DNA from: Tanytarsus gracilentus
Taxonomy: Eukaryota; Arthropoda; Insecta; Diptera; Chironomidae
NCBI GenBank assembly: GCA_038502055.1
Contig: JAXRKN010000045.1
Span: forward strand, 6,408,501-6,472,500
Direction: 5' to 3'
Length of the DNA stretch: 64,000 bases
Shown here in pieces: positions 28,701 to 40,647 of this stretch (position 1 is its first letter; each line of letters opens with the position of its first letter). The position numbers and the translations under genes were made by a program. A model generated the notes under the pieces. That model worked only from the letters and a program-made list of their open reading frames with translations. It was not told the DNA's origin and searched no databases.

Positions 28701-31700
28701 AGCGTGCGAGAAATTTCTCTAAAGCAATTTTTGAGACACAAAATTATTTAAAATTTTAGAAGACGTTGAAAATTTTTTTGTTTCAAATTTGAGCGAAAAC
28801 TTAACATTTTTTGCCCACCCGCACGAGAAAAAACTTTTTATTCATTGCCGCGGCATGTAATTTACATTTTAACAAGTTAATTTTTTTTGCATTGATTAAA
28901 AAATGAATGCATTCCAATGCAAAGTGCATATTGTGCAAAGCGCTGTATTATGACAAGTGAAATTGATTAAATTCTTCGAATTCTTTCATCCGGTTGGGAG
29001 TATGAGGTCAAGAATCTGATTGGAAATGTTTTTTTATAACAAATTAATAAGCGAGTCTACCTATCGGATGATGCTATCCACGAAGAATCTCTGAGAAAAC
29101 AGAGAATTTTAATTATGAGGAGAATATTATGTGGATATTTATGAGGTAGAGACATGGAGGCACACACGGAGGGACAAAATTTAAATTTCAAGTTTTTTCT
29201 TTCTCTCTTTCTCGCTGCGAGATGCTAATCAATGTGCGGACTTCTTTTTTAATTGATTTTTACCAAAAAGAGAATTTTGTGTCAATGGCAAGAAATAATG
29301 GCGCTAGAGAATTCCTGAAGAATTGAATCATCGTCCATTCGAGTTTTAAGTCATTGCGCGAAATTTGAAATAATTTCTAATATATTTTTGTAAACCCTAA
29401 AAAAGAGCAGATTTAAAAAAATAAAGCAATAATCAAGAGCCCATAAATACATTCACAACATGATTAATTTTTCCTAATTTCCATTCTCATTTCTTTTGAT
29501 GTTTCACGATGTATTGAAAGCCACCTACCAGCAATCTTAATGATATCTAATCCAAACCTTATAAAGGGCCAGAATAAAATTAAATTGTTAATATCACAAA
29601 TTATAAATTTCTATTGAAAGAGGAAAATATAAATCAGTAGACACGGAGATATCTGGCGAACACTTACACTGAACTTTAATGTTATGATGATTTTAAATTT
29701 TTTTTCTCTAATAAACAAACACTGCATTTTCAATTTTGTTCTGAGAAAATTTGTTTAAACAGAAAAACTTCAAATAGATGTGTGAAAATGTTTTATTGAC
29801 TAGGTGCATTGGTTTTGGTGCAGAGATAAAATTTTTATTTTGAGCTTTTTTTATCATCTAACCTCGCTTCATTTTCAAATCCCTCCTCACTTAAATCCTC
29901 TTCTAAGCATTTTATCTAAAGCCTCACTCGAATCCAACGTCCTCTTTCAACTCGGCTCGCTAAGTATCTCATGATCATATGCGTACACAAACAACCGCGC
30001 GACAGTCTATCTTTATATATATATTTTTCCCCTCCGACACTCTTATCTGGACGACATTGCCTTGTGTCTTATCTCGAAGGCACAGTGAGTGCGTTGCGTG
30101 AACAAAATATGCGCCTAGACGATTATGTGATTTTGCTATTGTCTCGTCCGCGATAAAAAAATATAAAAGTGGCAACGGCACCGACACGCGTTGAATAAAA
30201 TAATTTAAAATACTGAAATTAATTCATGACGTCACAAATTTTTTCCCATCTTTAAAATATCATCATAAAATACCATGCGAGTGCCAAAATGAAAATTGAG
30301 TGAGGTTGCAGTCGACGTAAATTCGAGAAGTTGAAAAAGAAAGAAAAAAATTAATTGCACAAATCTCTTCACAAATTTACGAACATGCATGTGCGAAGAA
30401 AGAAGAAATTTATTCACTAAAATAACTTAACGCGTCTAAGAAAAAGAGAGAGAAAAATGTGTACACAAAAACTCGCTGCCTGGCGCCGCCGTATAGTGAA
30501 GTCGAAATAATATTTATTTAATTTGAATAAAAGAGAATTTTTATCGCGCCTCGACTCGATGCCCCTTCATTTGCCTCCCTCGACACTCTGTTTGTTCTTC
30601 TTGTTCTCAAATACGCTGTGGAAGTGCACTTTTTTTGCAACAATGAATTAATTCTGTTCACTATCAGTGTCAACATGAGGCGCCGTTGTAGATCAACTGA
30701 GGTATTTTCGGTTTGATGTGGGGAAATTTCACATTTTGCTCACATATCAAAAATCCTCAAACAAAAGCAAAAATTTAAAATTTCTAAAAATTTAACAAAA
30801 TATTTTTCACAAAAATGAATCACTTTTTTTTATTATCAATGTCAACAGCATTTAAGGCGTTAGGCGCCGCTGTTGATCATTTTAGATTCTTCTACGTTTG
30901 ACACGCGGAGGTTTTTGTGTTACTTTGAAAAAAAAAATCGAAATTCTTTCTCTCTTAGTCTATTTTGATTAATCACGCGTGTGACGATAAATCACAGGCG
31001 ATGCCGCCGCAGACGGTCGCGGCAGTTGTGATAGTTTTCGATATTCGGGCGGCTTTTAATGTGACACATTTGTGAATTCCTAAGATTGGGGAGGTGGCAA
31101 TTGATGACAGCATCAGTGACGACTTTATAACAGACCGACATTGGAATTTATCAGATGAGTGTGCACGACAGTTGTGTAAATAGCCGCGAAAATATTCATT
31201 AATAAAGAAAGAGAGTCAAATGCCATTTTTTCAAACTCTCCTCGAGTTGCGAGGAAGAAAAATCAACAAATGTGAAAATTCTCAGCTGAAAGGATTAAAA
31301 TCAATTTGCTGAAAGATTATCAGTTGGTAACCGCATGAACATTTGTGATTAATAGAAATTTCCCAGAAAGATGTGTGAAATCGTCTCGCCAAAGACATGT
31401 CCACTGATGACATTTTAATGATTTTCGACAAGGAAAAATTAAAAGTTTTTCTCTCCTCACTTCGCCTTTGATGAGGAAAATTTTTAATAATATTTTCTGA
31501 GAATTTTCGAGATGTTTAAAAAAATCTTTTAAAATCTATTAAAACTTTCCGAGAATAAAAATTACTTAATTTCAAATAAAACTAAAAATATTTCTAAATT
31601 TTGCCCTTCCCACGAGTTTCGTCCCTACCATGAAATATTGCACACTCATCATACGCGTAAGCTTCACATTAATCCGCAAATTATTTTTTATGGCCCTTCG

Positions 31701-32997
31701 AAAAATCTGAAAAGAAGAATAAAATAAACAAACTTTTTTGCTTTTACGTTAATCAACGCGACAATAAAACTTGTCACAATAACGTTTATGCAAAAAGCCC
31801 TTTTGGTTGATTTAAAGCGGGTTTTTATGAGATTGCGTAAGTCGCAAAGATATTTGACTAATTTCGGATTGACGGAGAATTTAAAAAAATGTTTAACTGT
31901 GGTTAAAATGTCACAGAGACTTAAAAGTAATTACTTTTGTGTCTTGTAGTTTTTAAAATAACTAAATCATCGCTAAATGATTAAAGCCTCGCGTGGGTGG
32001 TCTCGAAACAACGATGAAGACTTCTGAAAAGTACATAAATTGATAAAAAGTGCTCGCTTTTAATTCATCTCGAGTGAAGCGACATAAAAACTCTGCAAAG
32101 GAGAAGAAGAAAAATGCACACACAAAAGAGGCATTTTGCCGAGACAAGCATGAATTTTTTTTCGAGGAATCTTCATGAATCGATCGTTGTGCTCTCAAAA
32201 TCCTTCGTTCTTCCTTTTAACCTCTCCGTTCGCATCATGCACATGAATGTTGAGTTAAGAGCCACTTAAGTATCATTTCAATGTCGATGGAAACTTTTTT
32301 TTGTGGTTACCGCTGGTTTATTAAAATATTTTTTTTGCTTTCCCCTCTCTCGTGCATGTAATTTGATTTTAATTGGATGTCTTTAAGAACGAGGAAAATT
32401 TGTGAGTTTTGAACGCACAAAAAAATCTCTCGTAAATTTTTTAAAAATTGCAGCTATTGATAATATAAAAGATGTTAAATTTCACTGCCACGATGAGTGT
32501 CATGGGAGATTTTCTTGAGGTTTTATGATGACACAAATTATACATAATTTATATCGGGAGACAATCGACGGACTCAATTAAAGTTGTCACAATTGAGAAT
32601 GATCGTAAAAGTTCAATAAAAATTATTTTTAACGGATATTTTGAGTTTGAAATTTTATTGGTCGTTAAATTTTTTTTTGTGTTTTTTAAAAAATATTTAA
32701 TTCAACATCAAAAATTCTTTCGAAGTTTGTTGTTGCAGAAATAAGAAATAGCCTAAAAATATTTACGAACCACATAAAATAATTATTTTAAATATGTGCG
32801 CACCGAGTGGAAACAGTGACTAGACATTTGACTGTTTGGATGGCGCCTATTTTTTTACACATATATAGTGAGAGGTGTATGCGTTCATCGGTGTAGTTCA
32901 AGTCAGGCAACAACATTCTTTTTACGGTCGTTGCACATTCACATTCTCACAAAAACCGACGACGCCGACATCCACACTCACGACTTACTTTTTTCTT

Positions 32998-33073
<76 letters not shown>

Positions 33074-35172
33074 GTATGTCGGACGGACGGGAGGCATGAA
33101 AGAGGAAACTGAAGAAGAGGGAAAAAATTATTGGGGATTAGAAGTGAGAGAAAAACCCATACATAAAAGTGTACACGGTCATTAAGTAGTCTCTTCTTTT
33201 TTTCTGAGAATTTTTTAAAAAAATATTTTCTATCTCATGCACAATGTCCAACATTAGCTATAAAACTATTTTTTATATGCGTGAGTGTAACACACGGGCG
33301 GGCAGTGGCCTCTTTCTAGTTCCTTCATCGATGACATCGACACGCATGGCGCCAATCTATTGTACTGCGGAATTTCATTCAACTTTTTTACTTCATTCAT
33401 TTGTATGGCAATTCTTCTTCTTCCTCACTTTTAAACTCACTTTAAAAGTAAAATTGAAGCAGCCGCAAAAAAGAGAGAATGAAAAATTTATATTGAGGTC
33501 ACATGGGCGGTTGTCTCTAGTAGTTAAGTTGATATTACTGAAAGGAAGTATTTATCAGTATTTAGAGGATGTCGCAAAATTAAAAAAACTAGCGCAAGCA
33601 AATAATTAATTTTCATCATAAGTAGAATGAAATTTAAACATCTCACATTTTATAAATTAAATATATTTAAAAAAGTTTACCACAATTTTGATGTATTCAA
33701 AAATTCACATCATTCCAAATTTTTATTGCAATCTAATTAAAATCAATCGTGCGGCGCCAAATTAATTTTTTCGTGCGTCTCAAGGCTCTTCCAAAACAAA
33801 TTATATCCATTTTTAGACACCCGCGCCTCTCGACTTCGCCATTGAAAATTATTCAAATTATCTTTTTTCTTATTCTCTCTTTTTATGGGTCAAATCGATA
33901 AGAATTTCTTAATTAAATTAAAAAGTGATCGACAAGCGCCGTCTGGTGCCTACGGAAGCAACAAAGTTGCCGAGTTTAATATCGCGGCAATTATAAATTG
34001 GAAAGAACATTAAATGGACTTAATTAATAAATTCACGCTAATTTAAGCTACGTCCAAAAATTTAATTAAATTAAGCATTAAAAATTACAATTTGTGGATT
34101 AATTTTTATTGGAGATTAACGAAAGAAATTTAATGGGATTATTTTTTTTAATCCTGATAAGGTAATTGGAGTGTGATGGAAGGTTTACATAATTTAATTA
34201 AGATAAAAATTATTGAAATTTTTAAACGTTTCGTACGGGGCATTGTCACGATCAAAATTTGTTGCTATGCGAGTGAATTTTTTTTTTGGCACATCACAGA
34301 AAGTGTGATAGACATGCACATAAATCATCATCATCATATTTACCGACAACCAAACCGAGTTCATTGTCCACTATTTTCGGTGACAGTCCTTTGATCACCA
34401 GCGAAATGCATTTTCGCGCACGTACATACTCACTCGGAAATGTCTTTCAAGTTGAAAAAATATTTAATTGATTTTTATTTTTGCATTATTTTTGCAGATC
34501 TGCAACTAACAGGTTGGTGTCAATTGGCATATTGGGAGCTTAGTGAACGTGTTGGCTCAAAAGTACCTGTGGAAGACCCGGCTGTTGATGTTTTCGGCGA
34601 ACAGACGAGGGGCGCTGGACTTTGCATTAAAACCATCGCTCAACAACGTTCGACGAGAACGCCTGAATTAGTATTGAAAACGAGGGAAAAAATTGGACTT
34701 GGTGAGTTTAAGAAAAATTTAAATTTTTAACGTATTTTATTGATTTAAATTTATTCACAGGAGTAACATTAAGTCGTGAGTCAGACGGTGTGTGGCTCTA
34801 TAACCGTTCATCATCACCAGTATTTGTACATTCGCCGACACTCTGCGACATGGACTCAAGAGCGACGATACCTTGCAAGGTGCCACCAGGCCATTGCATT
34901 CGTGCATTTGATCCTCTAAAGTGAGTTTAACGTTAAAATAATAATTTTCAACAATTTATTAATTTTTTTCTGCTCTTTTTAGAGTCAACGAATCTATAGT
35001 ATGGCCTTCGACGATAAGTGGCATTCAACTCGGTCCCGTCGACACGCATAGTGTTCGAGTAAGCTTCGCCAAAGGCTGGGGACTTAATTATTCGCGACAA
35101 GATGTCACCTCGTGTCCATGCTGGCTTGAAGTCCTCCTCAGTCGCACAGGTTATCACCTTCCATGCCGGTGA
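12191..35172 (+). CDS. Dad: Inhibitory Smad (Smad6/7 class), Daughters against dpp
   Basis: Antagonist of Dpp/BMP receptor signalling that binds type I receptors and recruits HECT E3 ligases. Six coding exons with GT-AG junctions and consistent phases: 12191-12791, 15174-15209, 23045-23119, 34498-34701, 34761-34920, 34983-35172; 421 residues. The start ATG at 12191 gives MFFSKKNSLKKRLWRSR, like the Smad6/7 N-terminus; the frame is open upstream only from a GTG at 12080. A divergent MH1 region (about 112-200) has CRLWRW and VCCNP motifs. PPPPY at 203-207 is the WW-domain-binding PY motif. MH2 starts at WCQLAYW (244) and includes DGVWLYNRSS and CPCWLEV near the end. The receptor-phosphorylated SSXS tail of R-Smads is absent, as expected. 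A tail of about 11 residues follows the usual end. Introns are 2.4, 7.8 and 11.4 kb, then 59 and 62 bp. Identification is firm. Confidence 0.95.
21542..22386. mobile_element. Helentron/DINE-1-like non-autonomous element, copy B
   Basis: Same ends as copy A. The palindrome is at 21556-21573, GCGTAACCCAC at 21577-21587 and its inverted copy at 22370-22380, with the CTAGCTGGTCC block and a shortened GACA/GACG microsatellite before the right end. The core differs: most of it is a 17-bp minisatellite (about 21724-22097), followed by one copy of the 115-bp unit that forms the core of copy A. It lies inside Dad intron 2. No coding capacity; overlapping open frames are products of the minisatellite. 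Confidence 0.72.
21724..22097. repeat. 17-bp minisatellite inside transposon copy B
   Basis: About 20 imperfect copies of TTCCATTTTCCACTGTG with variable last bases (CATG, CAGTG, CTATG). Because 17 is not a multiple of three and the unit lacks stops, frames of about 140 codons are open in several frames on both strands. These are not genes. Confidence 0.85.
25681..25714. repeat. (GA)17 microsatellite
   Basis: Uninterrupted GA dinucleotides in Dad intron 3. GAGA tracts can bind GAGA factor in flies; whether that happens here is unknown. Confidence 0.95.
33002..33070. repeat. (TC)n microsatellite, about 34 units
   Basis: An uninterrupted TC tract of about 69 bases in Dad intron 3, complementary to the GA tract 7.3 kb upstream in the same intron. 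Confidence 0.95.
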
Positions 35173-36853
35173 CACATTTACAAATGCTGGCAGCAATACG
35201 CAAAAAACTCGAGAAAATGAAGAAAAAAGCTCCAAAAATGAGGAATTTGTCCAATTCGAGTGGAAACGAAAACGAGGCAGTTGTGGAAACTGCAGGGATT
35301 TTTTAATTGAAATCAAAACACACAACACACACACGTAACTTCATCACCCCTCGCGTGAAATCACGAAAGAGAAATTGTTAGATTAAATACTTAGCTTTAT
35401 GCTGACTAAAGCATTTATTTAATTCGGAATTTTTTTGTTTTTCCATGAAAAGAAAAAAAAAGTTATGTAGAGTAGAAAACACTTTGAAAAGGTCTCGCTA
35501 CTGATCACTTCATAAGTGATTAAGGCTGATAATAATTAAAAAATAAATTTTTAATTCCTGACACATGTCATCGTCACCGTTATGACAACTGCGTGTTAAT
35601 TACATGATTTTCTTTTAAAATGAGATGATCTTTTTTGACTTCTCGAAAAAATATATAATGATGAAGAGCTTTTAAATTAATTGGCGTTGATGTCAAAAGT
35701 GTTTCTTCGAATTGGCAGATCTAGAAACTTTTTATTTTGAGAGCGTACTAAAAAAATTAACGAGTACTAAATATTTTAAAAAAACTTGAATTAAAATTTC
35801 TTTCTCTCTCAAATTCGAAAGAAGCCACTGAAAGTCGATGATAACTCAACTCAGGAAGAAAAAATGAAAGAATTATCGCCATGTACATTAATTAAAATCG
35901 AATTGATAGACAAATGAGCAATATTTTAATTTGCATCTTAATTGTAAATTTATAAAAAACAATTGCCCGAGTGTTAAAATATTTTATGTTGTTGTGGATG
36001 CTCTATTTTTGCCAAGTGCGAGGGGTGATAAGCTATTAAATTATTATTTTTTTTGTACTGAATGGAAAAAGCCAGAAATAATTGTACTCTTATGATTGAC
36101 TTGTACTGCATGAACCATGAACCATCTCTTTAAAAATTGTATTTATTGAAAAGAAAGAAAAAATTGATAATGAACGTCAAATTGTGACTTCATTACTTTT
36201 TAATTGTTTTTATGTTCTATAAAAGATGAAAAGAAATTTTTGTAAAACATGTAAATAAAGTCGAGTCTGTACTCTGTATCCATAAAACTGTTTCAGTTTA
36301 TATAAAAAGAAGAAAATATTTTTTATACAAATGAGAGAAAGAAAAATTTAGTCAACTGCAAAAATTTTGTTTGATTTTCAACTGAAAGTTTTTTTTTGCA
36401 ACATTTTGAAAATTAAAAAATGTCAAATTTTTTTTGCAAAATATTTCAATATTTTACGTACTATCACGCATTATTGAGGAGGGAAATTTTTAAAGAATAA
36501 TAATGTGCCTTCAAATGAGATAAAAAAATTTCTCATCGCTTTCCCTCAAAAAAAGTGTCAACATTTTTAAACTTTTAGCAAGTTCGAAAATCAAATCAAA
36601 TTTTTTTTAAAATTAATTTTTCATTGAAATCGCAATAAGATTGGAAAATAAATTTGTACATTTTGTAGCAGAAAAAAATATGAAAAAAGAAAAAACATTA
36701 AAAAAATTGCAATGAATAAAAGTTTTATTCATTTTTGGAGAAAAAATAAAAATAATTTGTTTTAATTTATCTTAAATGCTATTTTTGATTTCATCAAAAC
36801 GATTCGAAAATTTGTGGCAGTCTTTTTGGCGTTGAATTTTCAGCGACGATTTT
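35173..36853. other. Dad 3' untranslated region and convergent spacer
   Basis: The spacer lies between the Dad stop codon and the stop codon of the oppositely oriented phospholipase gene. A polyadenylation hexamer AATAAA at 36254-36259 (+) would give Dad a 3' UTR of about 1.1 kb. On the other strand, TTTATT at 36724-36729 reads AATAAA about 125 bases past the phospholipase stop. No other gene seen. Confidence 0.55.
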
Positions 36854-39800
36854 CTAGAAAACCATCACAAGATTCTGTAGAATACGAAAAGGATTCGATG
36901 TACAAACTGTGCGTTTACGAGGGCAGTAGTAATGTCTTTAAATAAAATTTAATAAATTATGTTCGTGTCACTCCAAGGAGGAGGTTTCTTACCTAAGACA
37001 CTTCGATAGCGCTCGATCACATTCGCACAATTTAGTGGCGCAACTGTTCGGTCCTCCCCATTCTCCATTATCTAGATTATAATCATTTTTAACTTGAAAT
37101 CACACGAAACTTTAATTTATAAAACTCACCAATGGCACAAAGAGGTTTACCTCTATAACACTTCCAAAGATACGGCACCAAATATTCTATAAAATGTAAA
37201 AATATTTTCGTACAATTAAAAAATTTCACTATTGCGTCATTTAACAAAAAAATTGTTACACAAAATTTACTCACCTGTGTAGAAAAAGCAATTAGCATGA
37301 GTGTAACAATAATCATGAGCTTTACAACATCGATCGATACCGTCGAGGGCTCTACCAGACCCGAGAAAACCACAGTAACATCCATAATTTTTGTAACGCA
37401 GTGGATCACATCCAGTTGCGCATTTAATCATCGAATAAAGATGAAAGACACCTCGTTTTGAACGACCTTCGCGATGATCTTGATTATCGGTTGAATTTCT
37501 GTTAAAAAACATAAATAAAAAATGTCATAATTTCTTCAACTTCAAAATTCGACGAAACATTAAAAATCGCGAGTTAATTTCCAAAATCGATTAAGTCGCG
37601 GTGTATAATAGCACGACAATGGCAGTGAAATAATAATTAGCGCTGGCTGCTCCATAAAATATGCATGTAATATAAAATTGCTATTATTAAAACGGCCATG
37701 CTCGATGTGTTTTCATAAAATAATTCACGCGTCTGTAAGTATTTTTAGTCATCGTACGAAAGTGAAATTTTTATGGAATTTAAACCAAAAATAATTTATT
37801 AAGGGTTGAATGATAATGATCAAAAACTAAATGACCTGATTTGTTTTGAATTTAAAATTTATATAATTAAAAATGCCAAAAAGCAATGAAAAAGTTCGCA
37901 TCATTCAAGTGTAAATAAACCGTAATTTTTCTCATTAAATTAAACTCGTTCAATTAATCAAAAATCACAATATCGATTTTATGGTACTTGCTGGGAAAAG
38001 CCGGAAAAGTAATAAAGATCTTACATAACAAACAAGTTAAACATCTAATTTTTTGTGTGATTTCTTCTCTATCGCAAAATCTCAGCAAAAGGAATGATCA
38101 TATGGCAAACGCAGTACTTAAAAAAGAGTCACGCCCATTATGATGAAAGAAGAAAGAAGTCGAATGTAAATGCTCGATTTTGAACTTGAATCATAATTCG
38201 AATTTAATGGACATAAAGTTTTATACGAATCATAAAATTACCGGTTTCAATGGTAAGTTATGATTTTATAATTATTATCACGAGAAAATTTTGGGATAAA
38301 AATAAATTTAATTAATAAATTTTTGTCGCATGCTAATTAAAAATTCTAAGTAACAATTTTTGGTGCTTTGTAGAACAAGTTTAGAAAATTAATAAAAATT
38401 ATATAATTTATCTCAATTCAGTTGCTCAACACCTTTCTAATGAAACAGAAATCATTTTCACGTTTTCGCTTTAAAACTACATAAATCAAACTTCTCAAAT
38501 CCATCCATAAAAAAGTTTTCTGGCAATTTTCCACACTTCCAATAATTTGCACTTTGTTTAACCTTTTGCAAATTGTCTAGAAAGAAATTGCTCCAATAAC
38601 ACGAGAAGCTTAACATTCATAATGGAGGAAATATTGAAAGGTTAATTGGATGATTTTATGGTGAGACTTCGTCTAAAATATTTATGGATTAAAGTGCAAA
38701 CAAAAGACACGTGAGAGTGATGATTGGATTTATAGTTCAAGAAAAAGGGGTTGAACACTTTATAAAAGAGTTTTGTCGACTTTAAATTTCAAAAATTAAC
38801 GGTCTAATTTTTTTAAATTATTTTTTCTTTATATTACCTTCATGTGTGTCCCCACCCCTGCCTGATTAACTTTTTCCATTTCACTTTTTCACATTCTAAT
38901 CTCCGAACCCACGACATTGCACATTGAGCTTATTACGTATGCTCATAGATGGACAATAAATGCATGAGAATCTTCTGTCGTTCAATTTTTTACACAATGA
39001 GCCACTTTGTAATCCATTAAATCAAGCAAAAAAAGATACACAATGAGGAAATCTCCGCCTCATGTCAAATGCGCGCACGACGAAGGTGGGAAATTTGCAT
39101 TTTATAATGTTGCACACATCGCGATGCATTATGGGTGACATTTTAACAATTGAACCGCTTTTACTCTCATTTTTTTTAACGATCGTGGAGCGTTTAATGA
39201 GGAAATTATGGTTTAAGATGAGAAAGAAGAGATTTCGCGACATCGATGACATAATCTTTGGATTTAAACGCGCTGTTAGGAAGGAAACCCCCTAATGAGC
39301 TTCGTAATTACCTAAATTTCCACTTTGTCGAATGCCCGAATGGATTATTTGCGCGTGCAATGAAGATGTCATTATCGCCGTGCTTATCTCGTGTCGTCGT
39401 GATGGGAAATCTTACAAACTTTTGACCAGTTTTATTTAGCAAAATTTGTTCATCTTCAAGGAGAACCGAAGAGAGTTGATCCGAATAGTCTTCGCTGCTA
39501 ATTTCAGAATCTTCATTTTTAGGTGATTTCGAAGGTGTTTTCATGAATGAAAACGGATCGAAACCTTCATACACTTGCACGGACACTGAGTTGATTTTCT
39601 TTGGCTTATTTCTTGTAAAAGATTTAATTTTAAGAAAAAAATTAAAATTTTCAAAAATATTTTTTACCTTTCTTTCTTAATCATTTCATCTTTATTAGCC
39701 GACACTGTTCCACTCCAACCCGCCAATCCAAGTTCATCCCATTCATTTTTTTCCTTTTTTACTTTACCAAAATCTTTATGTTTAAATTCATCCTCGTCCA

Positions 39801-40227
39801 GATCCTCGTTGAGTTCTTGAATGAATTTCATAAAATCTTTTTCTGATTTGACATTCGAGTCTAAAATATTTTTCATGTTGTCGTCATAATCGTCGTCATC
39901 TGAATTTCCGTTGAGATTTTTTTCAAAAATCAAACGTTCTTGTTTGAGTTCATCGAGAGCTTCGTCAGCTTTCACTTGATGACGATTCGACGAGGACGCT
40001 TGAATTTTATCCTTGAATTTATTAATGTTTGTGATGTTTGGAAAAACTGCCACTGAAAAATCCGATTTTTTGAACAAAATCGTTCGATTTTTACCGTCCG
40101 GCAGTCGAAACATGTAAGTCGGATTTGAATTGTGGAAATTGAAAACATTTTCAAGGTATTTATCCAAACTCGAGTTGATCGCGTGCATGTTGAGGACTTT
40201 TTTGATGTGACTTTTCATGTCGCTCAT
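36854..40227 (-). CDS. Secreted phospholipase A2 precursor, conventional His-Asp class
   Basis: Expected to hydrolyse the sn-2 ester of phospholipids with calcium outside the cell. Exons in minus order: 40227-39668, 39611-39312, 37498-37275, 37186-37130, 37071-36993, 36935-36854; every junction is GT-AG and phases agree; 433 residues from the ATG at 40227. Residues 1 to about 290 are an acidic, low-complexity pro-region. A furin-type RSKR precedes the mature domain, which begins GVFHLYSM. The calcium loop is YGCYCGFLGSG, the active site DRCCKAHDYCY (His-Asp pair), the second catalytic Asp is in CECD, and the C-terminal half is cysteine-rich. The calcium loop has Leu where typical group I/II enzymes have Gly (CGWGG), so activity should be tested. 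No signal peptide is encoded at this start; the one at 40647-40569 is a candidate upstream exon whose phase does not fit. It converges with Dad. The domain call is firm, the N-terminus is not. Confidence 0.85.
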
Positions 40228-40568
40228 CGTCCTATGAAAATTGTTTGTATTTTGACCATGCGGAAGATTGAAATTTTTAACAATGTGAACGGGCGATGTG
40301 AATGTGAACTTGAGAGCTTAAAAATTGAGTAAAGAAAAAATTTCACCCATCAAAAAAATGTGTTGATTTCCTCGCTTTAAAAGCAATTTAATTGCTACGG
40401 AAGCTTTTTAATCGATATTGATATCAAGAGATGGTTAAATAGATTTTTAGGATCATAAAAAAATTCATCAAAAGTATTTTTTTAAATTAATTAATTAAGA
40501 AGTAGAATTTTTCAAAAATATTAAATTAAAAATGATAAGTTTTCCATCCCATGGTGACTGTGATTTAC

Positions 40569-40647
40569 CTCCATGTGTGTTTCCATTATAAATTGAAATA
40601 ATCCAACAGAAAAGAAGACTTTTTACAACTGCAAATCTTCGCTCCAT
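40569..40647 (-). CDS. Candidate signal-peptide exon of the phospholipase gene
   Basis: ATG at 40647 opens a frame of 26 codons with a basic start (MERRF) and a hydrophobic core (SLLFCWIISI), ending at a donor GGAG|GTAAAT. It looks like a secretion signal and lies 337 bp upstream of the next exon, whose acceptor is CATAG at 40232. It leaves one base in the last codon, while the downstream frame requires two, so joining them directly hits a stop. Either a base is missing in the assembly, a small exon lies between, or this is not the first exon. Confidence 0.4.

Larger units (their letters stand above)
23120..34497 (+). other. Dad intron 3
   Basis: An 11.4-kb intron with donor GGTGAGT and a TTTGCAG acceptor. 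It contains the (GA)17 tract at 25681, the (TC)n tract at 33002 and nine of the GGCGCC sites (23512, 25046, 27741, 30482, 30679, 30863, 32842, 33348, 33753). No nested gene can be supported; open frames at 27600-27869, 32868-33185 and 33244-33609 are isolated and partly microsatellite-derived. Confidence 0.7.

Noticed and set aside
32868..33185. 105-codon frame with a Leu-Ser repeat
   Set aside because: The repeat is the (TC)n microsatellite and the flanks have no gene character.
33244..33609. 121-codon frame in Dad intron 3
   Set aside because: Unrecognised, isolated, and ends in AT-rich low complexity; insufficient to call a nested gene.
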